Source: Diplolepis rosae
Lineage: Eukaryota; Arthropoda; Insecta; Hymenoptera; Diplolepididae
Length of the DNA: 64,000 bases
NCBI GenBank assembly: GCA_030998225.1
Contig: JAPYXD010000250.1
Location: 2,604,001-2,668,000 of the forward strand
Reading direction: 5' to 3'
In this document: in pieces, positions 1 to 9,214 of the stretch
How positions within the stretch are numbered: the first letter of the stretch is position 1
Layout: each line of letters starts with the position of its first letter
Program-made: the position numbers and the translations under genes
The notes under the pieces: model-generated
Database searches by the model: none
What the model saw: the letters and a program-made list of their open reading frames with translations, nothing else
Told to the model about the DNA's origin: nothing

Positions 1-345
1 ATACTTTTTTTTAGTAGAACAAAATCGTTTTGTTGAAGGAAATTCATAATTTTGTTAAATTAGCAATATTTTTTGCACAGATAAAACATATTTCTGTGCA
101 CGGAAAGAGAAATATGAATTTCCGAGGTTATTCGAATCTACAAATCATAAAAGTAGAAAAAAAGTCAACTACATGTATCATTATTTACATTGTTAAAATT
201 TTCTGAACAATTTCTGGTAAGATTTTTAAAAATCACTTTGCAAGACTCTGCCATATTGATTTTAATCCCAAAATAAAAGTGAAAAATGATAAATGAATAT
301 TTTTGATCAAATGCACTATTAGGGTTAGATTAGGGTTAGACGTAC
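1..345. other. AT-rich DNA with aacaaaat-type repeat remnant
   Basis: Positions 10-100 contain repeated 'gaacaaaatcgttttgttgaa' like inverted words similar to the family I element at 17201-17424. Positions 316-338 contain two copies of 'ttagggttaga'. No gene is seen. If the SAM-like exon is real, this is the start of its first intron. Confidence 0.3.
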
Positions 346-415
346 CTTTGAAGGGATTTATCAGGCCTGGTAAGCCCCATTCCTCCAAGAGTTGCTGCAC
401 TTTTGAGTCAGACAT
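346..415 (-). CDS. Probable first coding exon of a SAM-domain-like protein (partial)
   Basis: Reading on the minus strand from an ATG at 415, the exon encodes 23 residues, including QQLLEEWGLPGLINPF. It ends in phase 1 at a strong donor (AAAG/GTACGT, GT at 345-344). The leucine/tryptophan spacing resembles the first helices of a SAM (sterile alpha motif) domain, in which a short helix with an 'LxxWGL' pattern is followed by a loop and a 'F' helix. SAM domains mediate protein-protein assembly. The next exon would lie left of this window, since only 344 bases remain and no acceptor with a matching ORF is visible. The family assignment is inference from a short peptide. The exon could also be a fragment carried by a transposon. 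Confidence 0.4.
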
Positions 416-987
416 CAATAAATATGAAGTCGCGAATTCGATTAAATTAAATTTCGGTGAACGGCGAAAATGAAGACATGTGGTTTCTCGGTAAAGTTTG
501 CTACATCGAATCAAACAAAAGAGCCGCGTGACCAGACCTGTATATCGAGGAATTGGAATATGTCACAAGAGTTCAGGTGTCGCTAGTAGTAACTTTGCCC
601 TGTCAAAGCACGTAACACATGGAAAATAACACAATAATATGAAAACAGTTTAACTACTAGTTTAAAATAATTTTTACTCTGTAACATGGTTTGTTTAGAG
701 ATTAATTTGCCACTTTTTCGTATTTTTTCTGTGCATTATGTGGTCTAGTAGAACATAATTAATACTAGCGCCACCTTACGCTCTAGTATTTTGTCGGGAC
801 AACCAAATATAATTTAGGTGGTTTAAGCAAGACATTCAATCAAATTATTTGATCGAACCAAATACATATTTTGGTAACATTAACCATTCTTTTTGTAATG
901 CCAACCAAATTTTACGATTAACAACAAAATCTGTTTAACAAAACTATTTTGTTGCGGTGACATTATTTTTTCTCTCAGTGCGAGCGG
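416..987. other. Intergenic; possible upstream region of the SAM-like exon
   Basis: Positions 416-600 are less AT-rich than the surroundings and lie immediately upstream of the SAM-like exon on the minus strand, so they could hold its promoter and 5' UTR. Positions 830-970 again carry 'aacaaaa/ttttgtt' inverted words of the family I type and end at a 'ctctcagtg' element-terminus motif. No coding potential is recognised. Confidence 0.25.
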
Positions 988-1410
988 CATTGTCTGCTGT
1001 GCGATGCTACGAATTACGTTTCTGCGCATCGCTTTTTGCGACTGTCGAGAAAATTTTAGAAGACGGCATATAAAATCTGATGGACTTTAGAATACAATTT
1101 ACAAAACTATTTGTTTGAATTACTTTCATTTCAAATTATTCGATAGTCTTTTAAAATCTATGACAAATGAACCCAAAGATTATGAAACTTTTCATTACTT
1201 CTTAGAAAAGATCAGTTAGTGTTTAAAATACTTTTATAATAGTAAATACGCGACTTTTTTTCTTCGACCTGGTTTTCTAAAAGTTATTCGACTTTTTTCT
1301 ACTATTTTATAAAAGTCATTGAAACCTTACAAGACTTTCTCCGATTTTAATTTCTGTCCACGACTCTTCGAATAGTCTGTTAAATTTTAGGCGACAAATT
1401 TTTTCCGTGT
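988..1410 (-). mobile_element. MITE family A, truncated copy 1
   Basis: About 420 bp match, in reverse orientation, the first part of copy 2 (3926-4350) and the last part of the full-length copy at 52681-53817. The copy ends with the family terminus 'gcgacaaattttttccgtgt' at 1391-1410. The other half of the element is missing. No coding capacity is seen. Confidence 0.85.
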
Positions 1411-1677
1411 AGTGCTTTTCAACTTTACAATGTCAAATTTCAATATTTGCTTTATATATTGCTACAAGAGCTTTTTCGACCATTTTTTTTCAGATTACTG
1501 GTTCACACTGTGTTCAATAATGTGGAAACTGCTCGTTACGCAGTGGGGACACTTTGGGGAAAGCTTTACTGTCCGCAATTATTCATTTTACCGAGTACTT
1601 TTTCCAATGTAATCCGACGAATTTTTTTTTTCTGAAAAGGTTTTGGGTAAAGGTATTAATTAAAAGACATTTTTCTA

Positions 1678-1850
1678 TTAGCGGGTCAAAAAAGTACTTT
1701 TTTTGCCCCCTGCGGGGCAAACAAATCCTTTTTTTGATTCTCAGGTGGAAAAAATATGAGGCAAGACAGGAAAAAAATTTATTTTACTCGTGTGATTGTT
1801 GCCCTTGCAAAATAAACGTTTTTTCCCTAGTTGCATAATATACTATTTTG
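1678..1850. mobile_element. Fragment of hairpin-bearing repeat family Q
   Basis: Begins with 'gcgggtcaaaaaagtac', carries the GC-rich hairpin 'tgccccctgcggggca' (1709-1724) and the words 'actcgtgtgattgttgccc'. The same words occur in the opposite orientation at 24000-24425, where a copy ends 'tgacccgc'. It is non-coding and its superfamily is unknown. Confidence 0.55.
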
Positions 1851-1869
1851 TACAACATCTTTCAATAAC

Positions 1870-2635
1870 GCAATTTTTCACGCATTAATGTATTATATTA
1901 TTACTCGTAGTATAACCATAAAAAACCAATCTTGTATTAAATCACAAAAATAGTAGAGCTTTCCGTTCATTCTACTCTACGCTTCAATCGAGAGTTGAGT
2001 AAACCGTGAATCGCAAGATTTATTCCAACAGCTACATCTATTCACGCAGGAACGAATGAAAGTAATCTGTGCCTTGGGCACACATAAAAAATTTTTAATT
2101 TCAAAAACTTAAATTCTTAAAATTAAATTGATATTATGAAAATTTAAACAAAAAAAAGTCGATAAGTGTATTACATAAAATATGAAATATCACATAAATT
2201 ACTCAGGCAGAATAATAATTTGGAATTCGCAAATGTAAAACCCATATTTTGAAAATATAAAACACAGAAAATAAAAGAACCTTCTTTTAAATTTTTTTAT
2301 ACAAGATACTTCTTAATAATAATGCAATTATTTAGTACTTATTTAGTAATTTATTATTTAGTACATTTGAAAATTTAGTTTCAATAAACTTCATACGTCG
2401 TTATAATAAAAATTATTACTTATTTAGTAATTTATTATTTAGTACATTTGAAAATTTAGTTTCAATAAACTTCATACGTCGTTATAATAAAAATGTATAC
2501 TAAATATAATTTAATAATTATATTATATATATCAATAATCATAGTTATAATAATTGATTAATTATATTAATTTTTAAAAATATTTTATTAATCATTTATG
2601 AAAAAAGTTGATTTATTTTTACTTGAGTAAGGCTA
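1870..2635 (-). mobile_element. MITE family B copy 0, joined to a THAP gene
   Basis: The sequence matches 13605-14275 of the full-length family B element in inverted orientation (for example 'ctcaggcagaataataattt' and 'tgaatcgcaagatttattcc'). It contains an 81-bp tandem duplication. The similarity starts exactly at the TAG stop codon of the THAP gene to its right. B may therefore be an internally deleted derivative of a THAP-encoding element, or B may have inserted next to the gene. Confidence 0.75.
2338..2499. repeat. Tandem duplication, two units of 81 bp
   Basis: The block starting 'cttatttagtaatttatt' and containing 'cttcatacgtcgttataata' occurs twice in direct succession, with starts at 2338 and 2419, and the copies are essentially identical. 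The homologous place in the family B copy near 13740-13800 has only one unit, so the duplication is local to this copy. Confidence 0.85.
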
Positions 2636-3123
2636 AAAAAACTTGTTTGGTAGGTTAAGCGAGGGAACTGCAGTAGTTTTCAAGCGTCTCATTTTTGCTG
2701 CTGCATCTGTAGAAAATAGAAATACACCATTTTTTTATTCATAAATAAAATCTCTTAAAACTTCTTTGAAAAATTATTTTATTTAACAGTGCAATAACTG
2801 ACAGTTTTACATAACATAAGTTAGGTTAGGTGTGAAAAGAACTTACTTGGTAATATATAATCATCTGCACGAAAATGACGCGAACACACTTTCATCCCCG
2901 AATTCACGTCTTTGATGTTTAAGATTTTCATCCAAACTTGCAGCTGATCCCTTCTTTCTGCTTTTCCAAATAAATTTTTAATGTAAACAGTACGATTTGT
3001 TTTCATTGGAAAGTAATGGAAGCTTATGTCCATATCTTTGTTAGAAGTACTATTACATCCTTCCACAGCACAAACTAACTTCTTTTTCGATTTTGCACGA
3101 GGAGAAAACTTTGCGGATTCCAT
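2633..3123 (-). CDS. THAP-domain zinc-finger protein, two exons, 116 residues
   Basis: Exon 1 runs 3123-2847 (92 codons plus one base) to a perfect donor (CCAA/GTAAGT). Exon 2 runs 2706-2633 after a TTTCTACAG acceptor and restores the frame. THAP domains are C2CH zinc modules that bind DNA in host regulators and in P-element and other transposases. Visible are Cys18 and Cys23, Pro39, the invariant Trp64, Cys80-x2-His83 in 'VCSRHF', and across the splice junction the C-terminal AVPSL box that closes a THAP fold. The protein stops shortly after the domain, at LPNKFF. There is no stop or frameshift, so it could be expressed. Its 3' flank is family B MITE sequence, so it may be the N-terminal remnant of a transposase rather than a host gene. 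Confidence 0.75.
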
Positions 3124-3925
3124 TTTTAATACTTAAAACAAAAATTTATTTGTTTAATTTTATTAATAAACAGTTCCACGATTAACTTACTACTGAGAGC
3201 ATGTAAAGTTTTCCCTTATAGTAGTGACATTTTCTATCACCAGATGTCGTATGCTCATTTGACACATCCCAATACTGTCATGAAAATTCTTGGACGCGTG
3301 ACAAAAGATACATTTTACGTTATAGGGTATTTATCATGCGACAAATTAGATATGTTTTATGCGATAAAAAGTGGTCTACTCTCAAGTATTCTATACATCA
3401 GATATTACTACACGAAGAGACTTCTGGTATGGATATTTGGTTTAAAATAATTTCCTACTTTGACGCCCCACAGTGGGCTGAAATCCCAAATTTCTGGTCA
3501 AAACACAAAAGTTAAAAATTTCTTCCTCAAAATGTAAAGCCTTTGGGGTTGAGGATTTAAAAAATAAGTTAAAAAATTAAGAATTAAAAATATCGGACAC
3601 AAGATGGTAGGTGGTTTTCATGAAAAAGTAATAGTTTAGGCTGGAATTTAGTATTATGGGGTTCTTAGGATGGCAGATTCCCGAAGTGTTTGTTAATGTT
3701 TCTCATAATTTTCAATATTTATTAAGGTAGTCTGGTAGTGGAAGGGGGGGGGGGGGGGGGGGGGGTTAAGTGCCATTTTTATTTGATATATCGATATATT
3801 AGACTCCTCCCGACCGAAAACTCCTCTGCCATTTTGGGTCTTACCATATTAAATTTTGAATTAGCACGTCTCGAAATATGGAATTTTAACATGGGCTCTT
3901 ATGGAAAGTCATTTCGCGGGCTCAT
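3124..3925. other. Upstream region of the THAP gene and unassigned DNA
   Basis: Positions 3124-3240 are the putative 5' flank of the THAP gene. Positions 3244-3450 form an open frame with no recognisable motif. Positions 3744-3765 are a run of 22 G. The rest shows no gene or repeat that I recognise. Confidence 0.3.
3744..3765. repeat. Poly-G run (22 G)
   Basis: An uninterrupted homopolymer of 22 G lies in otherwise AT-rich sequence. It could form a G-quadruplex, and its length is likely to be uncertain because of sequencing error. Confidence 0.9.
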
Positions 3926-4975
3926 ACACGGAAAAAATTTGTCGCTTAAAATTTAACAGACTATTCAAAGAGTCGTGGACAGAAATTAAAATCGGAGAAA
4001 GTCTTGTAAGGTTTCAATGACTTTTATGAAATAGTAGAAAAAAGTCGAATAACTTTCAGAAAACCAGGTCGAAGAAAAAAAGTCGCGTATTTACTATTAT
4101 AAAAGTATTTTAAACACTAACTGATCTTTTCTAAGAAGTAATGAAAAGTTTCATAATCTTTGGATTCATTTGTCATAGATTTTTAAAAACTATCGAATAA
4201 TTTGAAATGAAAGTAATTCAAACAAATAGTTTTGTAAATTGTATTCTGAAGTCCATCAGATTTTATATGCCGTCTTCTAAAATTTTCTCGACAGTCGCGA
4301 AAAGCGATGCGCAGAAACGTAATTCGTAGCATCGTACAGCAGACAATGCAGCTCGGCTTTATGTTTTTGTAATAATTTTGGTTAGATTTTCAGATTACGT
4401 GTCGTTTGGTTTCGTTTGACTCTGGATTGAAGCGTGAATTGAAGAATTAGTTCTGAGTAAGTATATGTTTACCTTGATAAAGTGTATTACGTCAAATTTG
4501 AAATTTATCTATTATTTTTGTTTTGCCTTCAAACTCTGAATGTGATCCAAATATTTAACACAAGCCTCCACGAGATGTATCGGCTATGCGGGTTAAGGCG
4601 TGCGATTAGAATTGGCTTAGGATGCGTGCGTACGTGCGAGCGTTCGATTCTCGGTGCTGCGAAGTGTTTATAAAAAATTGCGTTTCTGTAATGTACAGTG
4701 TTAAATGTAATAGTAAGTTCATGTTAGGATTATGTAGGTAATGTTAAAGTAAACAATAATTAACTATATAAGTGCAGGATCATATCACAGAAAATAATAT
4801 TTTCCTTTTTACACTGTTCAACATTTTCTTCGACTGTCACTTAGACTTTCGATGCCTGGTTTAGAGAAAATAAAACCCACGGTGTTTAATATTTTCCGCG
4901 ACTGTCACTTAAACTTTCGAATTTACGTTTTACATTTTCAGCGATTATCTATCATATTCTTCAATAAGGAGGTTC
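3926..4975 (+). mobile_element. MITE family A, copy 2 (one terminus lost)
   Basis: The copy starts with the terminus 'acacggaaaaaatttgtcgc' and is collinear with the reverse complement of 52700-53818 over about 1.05 kb. It ends in 'tcttcaataaggaggttc', where similarity stops, so the second terminal repeat is missing. It contains the tRNA-Ser-like block at 4581-4658. It is non-coding. Confidence 0.85.
4581..4658 (+). repeat. tRNA-Ser-like block inside family A
   Basis: The words 'gggttaaggcg' (A-box position), 'gattaga' (AGA-anticodon-like) and 'gcgttcgattc' (B-box like) occur in the order and spacing of a tRNA-Ser/Leu gene with a long variable arm. The arms pair imperfectly, so it is probably not a working tRNA. 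The block is conserved in the other long family A copy (53083-53164), so it is part of the element. Confidence 0.5.
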
Positions 4976-5507
4976 TTCTTCTTCTTCTTGATTGTGGCGC
5001 CTTGCAAATCTGCAAATAGCCATAACTATGTGTCATGTAAATGTATCAGTGATAGCAAAAGGTGATCATAGCCACAGAGTAATCAAAGCAGCAGAAGCAA
5101 GCGTAGATGGCAGTCGTAGCAAACTTCAGAGTAATATGCTTAAGTGGAAGCCACACGAAGCAACAGCAAAATCCCACGTAGACGGCCCGCGCAAACCCGC
5201 CAGGGTGGGGGAGGGAGGGAGCCGACCAGGCGGGCAATTTCACCAAGCCATGCGCCGCAGGCCCTTGCGTCAACATACTGCAAGTTACAAGTCAAGCTAG
5301 CGTAGCCTCACATGCTCAGCCACGAATTACAGTTGGCAGTAGGAATGATTAAGACCAATGGTCAGCTCATATCAGGCTAAAGAGAATAATATTAAAGTAT
5401 ATCAATAAATATTTACAGACCTAAACTAAAACTAAACACCATGTAAATCAGTCGGAAAGGAACAAAGTAGTACTAATTACAAATACGGATTAGGATACCT
5501 CCCGGTA
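4976..5507. other. Unassigned moderately GC-rich stretch, possibly retroelement 3' part
   Basis: Positions 4980-5300 are more GC-rich than the flanks, with open frames on both strands but no motif I can name. On the minus strand this lies directly downstream of the non-LTR ORF1 stop at 5508, yet no endonuclease or reverse-transcriptase motif is visible. The retroelement therefore appears truncated here, or this is unrelated DNA. Confidence 0.25.
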
Positions 5508-5653
5508 TCAATTCATTGTACCCCCAGTGTCCGGCACATGAGGCAGGGAACAAGGCAGCGCAAGCGACTCGAAGTCTTGTAAAACTGAGTTGTTGATTAT
5601 TCTGTCCAACTGCGAGTCGTTGGATCGGCTAAAACTAAGCAGAGACTTAGCGG
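5508..5653 (-). pseudogene. C-terminal part of non-LTR retrotransposon ORF1 (split by the P-like insertion)
   Basis: If the P-like element and one copy of its 8-bp duplication are removed, this minus-strand frame continues an open frame from the right side of the insertion (…STGSGVPSIVTAAK / SLLSFSRSNDSQLD…). It runs to a stop at 5508. It is therefore the displaced ORF1 tail. The frame differs from the main gag frame by a small frameshift located somewhere around 6680-6790. Confidence 0.6.
5646..5653. repeat. Left 8-bp target-site duplication (cttagcgg)
   Basis: The octamer cttagcgg abuts the left end of the P-like element. It recurs in direct orientation at 6539-6546, right of the element. 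Eight-base duplications are characteristic of P and hAT elements. Confidence 0.8.
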
Positions 5654-5685
5654 CGTGGACGTAAGAATATATGGACGGAGCCCAA
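5654..5685 (+). repeat. Left terminal inverted repeat of the P-like element
   Basis: Thirty-two bases match the reverse complement of 6507-6538 at 31 positions. The only difference is the second base (G here, A at the other end). Confidence 0.85.
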
Positions 5686-5945
5686 AGTCCCAACATAGGC
5701 GAGGGGGACAAACCAACTGAGCGGAGAAGGGTAGGTAGAGCGGCCATATTACTTGAGGACATTTTTAGGCCTTTGATTGGATGGTTTGGTGATTAACTGT
5801 GATTGGTAAAAAGAAGTCGCACGCTATTTTAAATGCGATTTACCTATTAATTTTGACAGATTAGTTTAAAATTTGGTTAATACAAAATATTCAGGTATAC
5901 ATATTTGAAAAAAAATCTATGTAATATTTAAATTTCCCTTCTCTT

Positions 5946-6327
5946 TTATATATAAACTGCATTTATACTTAAAATTGGAATGGCATTTAGTCGAAGCCTG
6001 ACAAGATTAAGAGATGTTTTGTCAAAGGCATTTTCGGGAAAATGATCTGAGCAAACTTTATGGCTGTCCTTCACATCTTCTAATCGTAAATTTAAAGCAC
6101 TAGCCCATTTTTTTCTTCTCAGTTTGTCCTTTGGTATACTGAAATAAGTTTAGTATACAATACACACATTTAAACGTTGCTGCAATGACCTCTAAAATTA
6201 TGAACAAGTGTTTTTACCTATGGTAGGTCACCTTTTTTGTATTTTCTAGTAGCTTTAAACGATTTCCTTTTGCTGATCCTCTACGAGGAACATTGTTTTT
6301 GCAATTTTTTACGTCACAAGTCCACAT
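5946..6327 (-). CDS. THAP domain of P-like transposase, two exons (truncated)
   Basis: Exon 1 (6327-6218) starts MWTCDVKNC, giving the first zinc ligands Cys4 and Cys9. It ends at a GTAAAA donor in phase 2. Exon 2 starts at 6138 after a TTATTTCAG acceptor, restores the frame as Y-H-S-I-P-K, and contains the invariant Trp48, Cys66-x2-His69 in VCSDHF, and a closing NAIP box. The frame runs to a stop at 5946, with an alternative donor (TTTTAA/GTATAA) at 5968 that would have led to the lost catalytic exons. Both exons lie in the 885-bp element in the same orientation. The product would be a DNA-binding fragment of about 100 residues, able in principle to bind the element ends and act as a repressor, as truncated P proteins do. 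Confidence 0.7.
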
Positions 6328-6506
6328 CTTTCTGTTTGTTTACACTATTTACATTCTACGCACATAACGGCTGATACGCAACATTTTAAAAGCTCCCACT
6401 AAAATCTCAGCCAATCGAGAGATAAGAAATGTCCTCAAGTAATATGGCCGCTCCCCACCATTTCCACTATTTCCCCCTTACTTATTTCGGCACAGACCCC
6501 GCAGGC

Positions 6507-6546
6507 TTGGGCTCCGTCCATATATTCTTACGTCCATGCTTAGCGG
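6507..6546 (-). repeat. Right terminal inverted repeat and target duplication
   Basis: Positions 6507-6538 are the inverted terminal repeat and 6539-6546 are the second copy of the cttagcgg target duplication. Confidence 0.85.
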
Positions 6547-7863
6547 CGGTGACGATAGAAGGCACTCCCGAACCCGTAGACCCCAAAGAATCGAGGTGCG
6601 AGACGTCGAAACCGGCATCACCGGCATCGACCGCAGGCGGCGTCGAGTGCGGCCCCCAGGTCCGACACCAGGGGCCGCCAGGGGTCTAGCGATGCCACGC
6701 TCTGTCAGACTGGACTCAGCCTCTCTGAAGCTACAATTATTCCAACAACAGTGCCTCATAATTTCGAATTTGAACTTGTATACTGGACAATCCCTAGAAG
6801 AAGCAACGTGGTCCCCAAAACAGTTGGAGCAATTGGCCGCCCGAAGGCCATTCGGGCAAGCCTCCGTACGGTGGTGCCCTGAGAAATATTCACACGTGGC
6901 TCTGGATGAGCGGCACTGGTCCGCAACATGCCTAAATCGCTGGCATTTATAGCATCTTCGTGGAGCGGGAATGCCGTGGGTCAGCGCGCACTCAAAGCCC
7001 TTCACGAAAACAAAACGGGGATTCTCCCGGGTAGCCAGAGTGAATTCAATTGTGTCTGTAAGTGAGCCGTCATTATTGGTCCTGCGTCGTGCCGAAGTGA
7101 TGATGTCTTTAGATCTCCGGTCTAGTCGGTCGACGATCTCTTTCGGAGAGTATCTCGACTCCACATCCCTAATGAAGGCAATTTTTCTCAGGAGGGAGAA
7201 CGGGATAAACAATTTATATCCCGCCATTTTTAGGTCCACGGATAGGATTAGCGAATTCGCGTCCTCTCTGGAGTCGCAAATAATTTTTCATTGGTTCTGA
7301 CCATTTCGACGGATCACTCGTTCCCCCGCTATGACCTCATCTATAAGGTCCGCAAGCGCGATGAAATCATATTTTCCCACATTCCTGCCGGGAATGGTGT
7401 TCTCCATAAGAACAATAAAAGGAGCAACGGCTGAGTCAGGAAACAGTTGATCTGACAGATCCCCTTTCCTGGACCAAAAAAGATCGGGCGCCGCGACAAC
7501 AGCCTCCGGGAGAGAGTGCAGTAACTTATTGGTGACACGGGGTGAAGGAGGGGCAACCGAGCCCACCGAGGAGGGAGAGCCAGGGGATAAAGGTTTGGTC
7601 CTCTTCATACTACTCGCCTGCGGCCCAGAGGGAGGCGAACATCTATCGCGGATTTTGGAGTCAGTCCCGGTGACCTGCTGAATATGAAATTCCCGAGCCG
7701 CATCCCTAACTCCTCCGTACTGACTGCCAACCCTCTCGATCGCGTCCCCAGGGCATCCAGCTCCCCTTTGTGGAAGATAACCCCACCCACGACCACGACA
7801 TGCACCTCGTCGCGAGGTGTTCCCCCCAACCATCCGGGGTTGTAAGCCTTCCGACTGTGACAT
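6547..7863 (-). pseudogene. Non-LTR retrotransposon ORF1 (gag-like, CCHC knuckles), broken
   Basis: The minus-strand frame starts at ATG 7863 (MSQSEGLQP…) and is open to 7291, where a TGA at 7288-7290 interrupts it. The same frame continues into DSREDANSLILSVDLKMAG and a zinc-knuckle array at about 6954-6787. Knuckle 1 is C-x2-C-x4-H-x4-C. Knuckle 2 has its second Cys replaced by Phe. Knuckle 3 is C-x2-C-x3-H-x6-C, followed by CPVYK and an 'EIMRHC…FREAE' block. This arrangement is typical of ORF1 proteins of Jockey/I/LOA-type non-LTR elements, which package element RNA. A stop, a probable frameshift and the P-like insertion make it inactive. No ORF2 follows. Confidence 0.85.
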
Positions 7864-8460
7864 GGCGTCCAGTAACAGGTTTATAAATCAGCACAGCAAA
7901 CAATAATAATAACAAAAGCCGGTCGTCAAATCGGAGAAAACAGCCCACATAGGCAGACCATTGACAACGGAAATGACCTTCACTCAAAAAAATTGTAAAA
8001 GCAAACCCGTAAAATATAATTGCATGCAAGTCGTAGCCGAGTGGTGAGGTACAAAGCGCGTATAGCAATTGGCCAGAGCATGTAAAAAGTAGACAAACAA
8101 AAATTAAGGCCCACGGCAAACAGCCGAGGGAAAGAACCCAGAATTTAAATGTAGAAAAAGAAAAGCCAGATAAGGAAAATGAGCAGAGGTGAAAGAGAGA
8201 GAAGAAAAATAAGGAGAACAAAGGAAAATAAAGAATTCAGAAAAGGAAGCAGGCAGCGTAAGCAAAATTGTGACAAATTTAAGACAGACCGTAGATATTA
8301 TTTTTTCTTTGAAAATCGTATCTTACCGTATATCTCGAAAAGTTATTTCGAAATAAACGCCAGAAAATAAGAATAAAAAGGAAGTGGAATCCATATTTCA
8401 GCTCAGCTGACGATAACACTACAGTTGTCATCTCGTCGGGTGAGTCCGCGATTGGATCCC
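7864..8460 (-). mobile_element. Probable 5' UTR of the non-LTR element
   Basis: This stretch lies immediately upstream of ORF1 on the minus strand and keeps a higher GC content than the flanks up to about 8460 (ending near 'cgcgatgattgccgaagttc'). Its outer boundary is a guess because no target duplication was identified. No other gene is seen. Confidence 0.35.
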
Positions 8461-9214
8461 GAGTGATTGGCGCAACGCGATGATTGCCGAAGTTCACCGA
8501 AAGAAATACTCCGAGAGTCAAATAAAGATTGTAAATTAATGGAGGACATTTTTTTCCAATCGTTATAGGTATCAATAGTAAATTATAACGGAAATAAAAA
8601 TTTTCCGCATAATGTTCGGAATTTTGCAACGCGCATGAATATTTTCGAAAAATTGTTATATTTGCTCATTTGATCGCTACCGGACTACCTTAAATAGATC
8701 AACCCACAAGGAGCCCTGTCATGCTTAAAATTACATTCCAAATATATTTATAAAAATTGTAAATACGAAATTATAACGGCTAATTTTAGTTCAGAAGAAA
8801 TATAAACTTTGAAAATGATCTGATCTGGACAACAAAAAATTTAATAAGAAAAAATTCAGAAATTAAATGTTAAGGTTTGGGTCTTTATTTACAACCCTTC
8901 AGTAATTATTCAAAGACTCAAATATTTCTGTTTTCGAGAGCTAAATAAACCTTCAGAATTCTCTAGGCGTTTGGAAAATTACTGAAAATTCTATGGCACT
9001 CAAACTTCGTCGTACAGCCCTGTCACATCGATCAACTGCTACGAATCTGAAACGTCGAGTCTAGATTACCGCATCAGGAGGGGAAGACACTGGGCTGCTA
9101 CGTTGGAGATCCGAATTCAATTCCCAACAGCTTCGATTTTTCTATGTTTCAGTATTTAAAAAAAAATTTCTATATATACTTATGATTCTATATAAATTTG
9201 TGTAAACATTTATC
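8461..9214. other. Unassigned AT-rich DNA
   Basis: No gene is visible. Positions 9040-9130 contain a GC-richer patch with a weak tRNA-like 'gaattcaattccc' word that I could not fold into a cloverleaf. Confidence 0.2.

Larger units (their letters stand above)
5654..6538 (-). mobile_element. P-element-like transposon, 885 bp, deletion derivative with THAP exons
   Basis: The ends are 32-bp inverted repeats with one mismatch: c(g/a)tggacgtaagaatatat then ggacggagcccaa. They are flanked by the direct 8-bp repeat cttagcgg. A second, subterminal inverted pair (gcggccatattacttgagg at 5741 and its complement ending at 6452) lies inside. The interior encodes only a THAP domain. Canonical P elements have 31-bp ends beginning CATG, internal subterminal repeats, 8-bp duplications and a THAP-type transposase, and all four are matched here. 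The GTPase and RNase H-like catalytic parts are absent, so it is non-autonomous. It sits inside a retrotransposon ORF1, which fixes its boundaries. Confidence 0.8.

Noticed and set aside
316..338. agattagggttaga words resembling telomere repeats
   Set aside because: Only two imperfect copies, no array. The insect telomere unit would be TTAGG.
4992..5300. 102-codon open frame on plus strand
   Set aside because: No domain, composition follows local GC richness, and an overlapping minus frame is equally open.
7341..8221. Additional minus-strand frames over the retroelement (71 to 171 codons)
   Set aside because: They overlap ORF1 in other frames and have no gag or enzyme motifs.
9040..9130. 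Possible tRNA gene
   Set aside because: A B-box-like word exists but no cloverleaf could be drawn.
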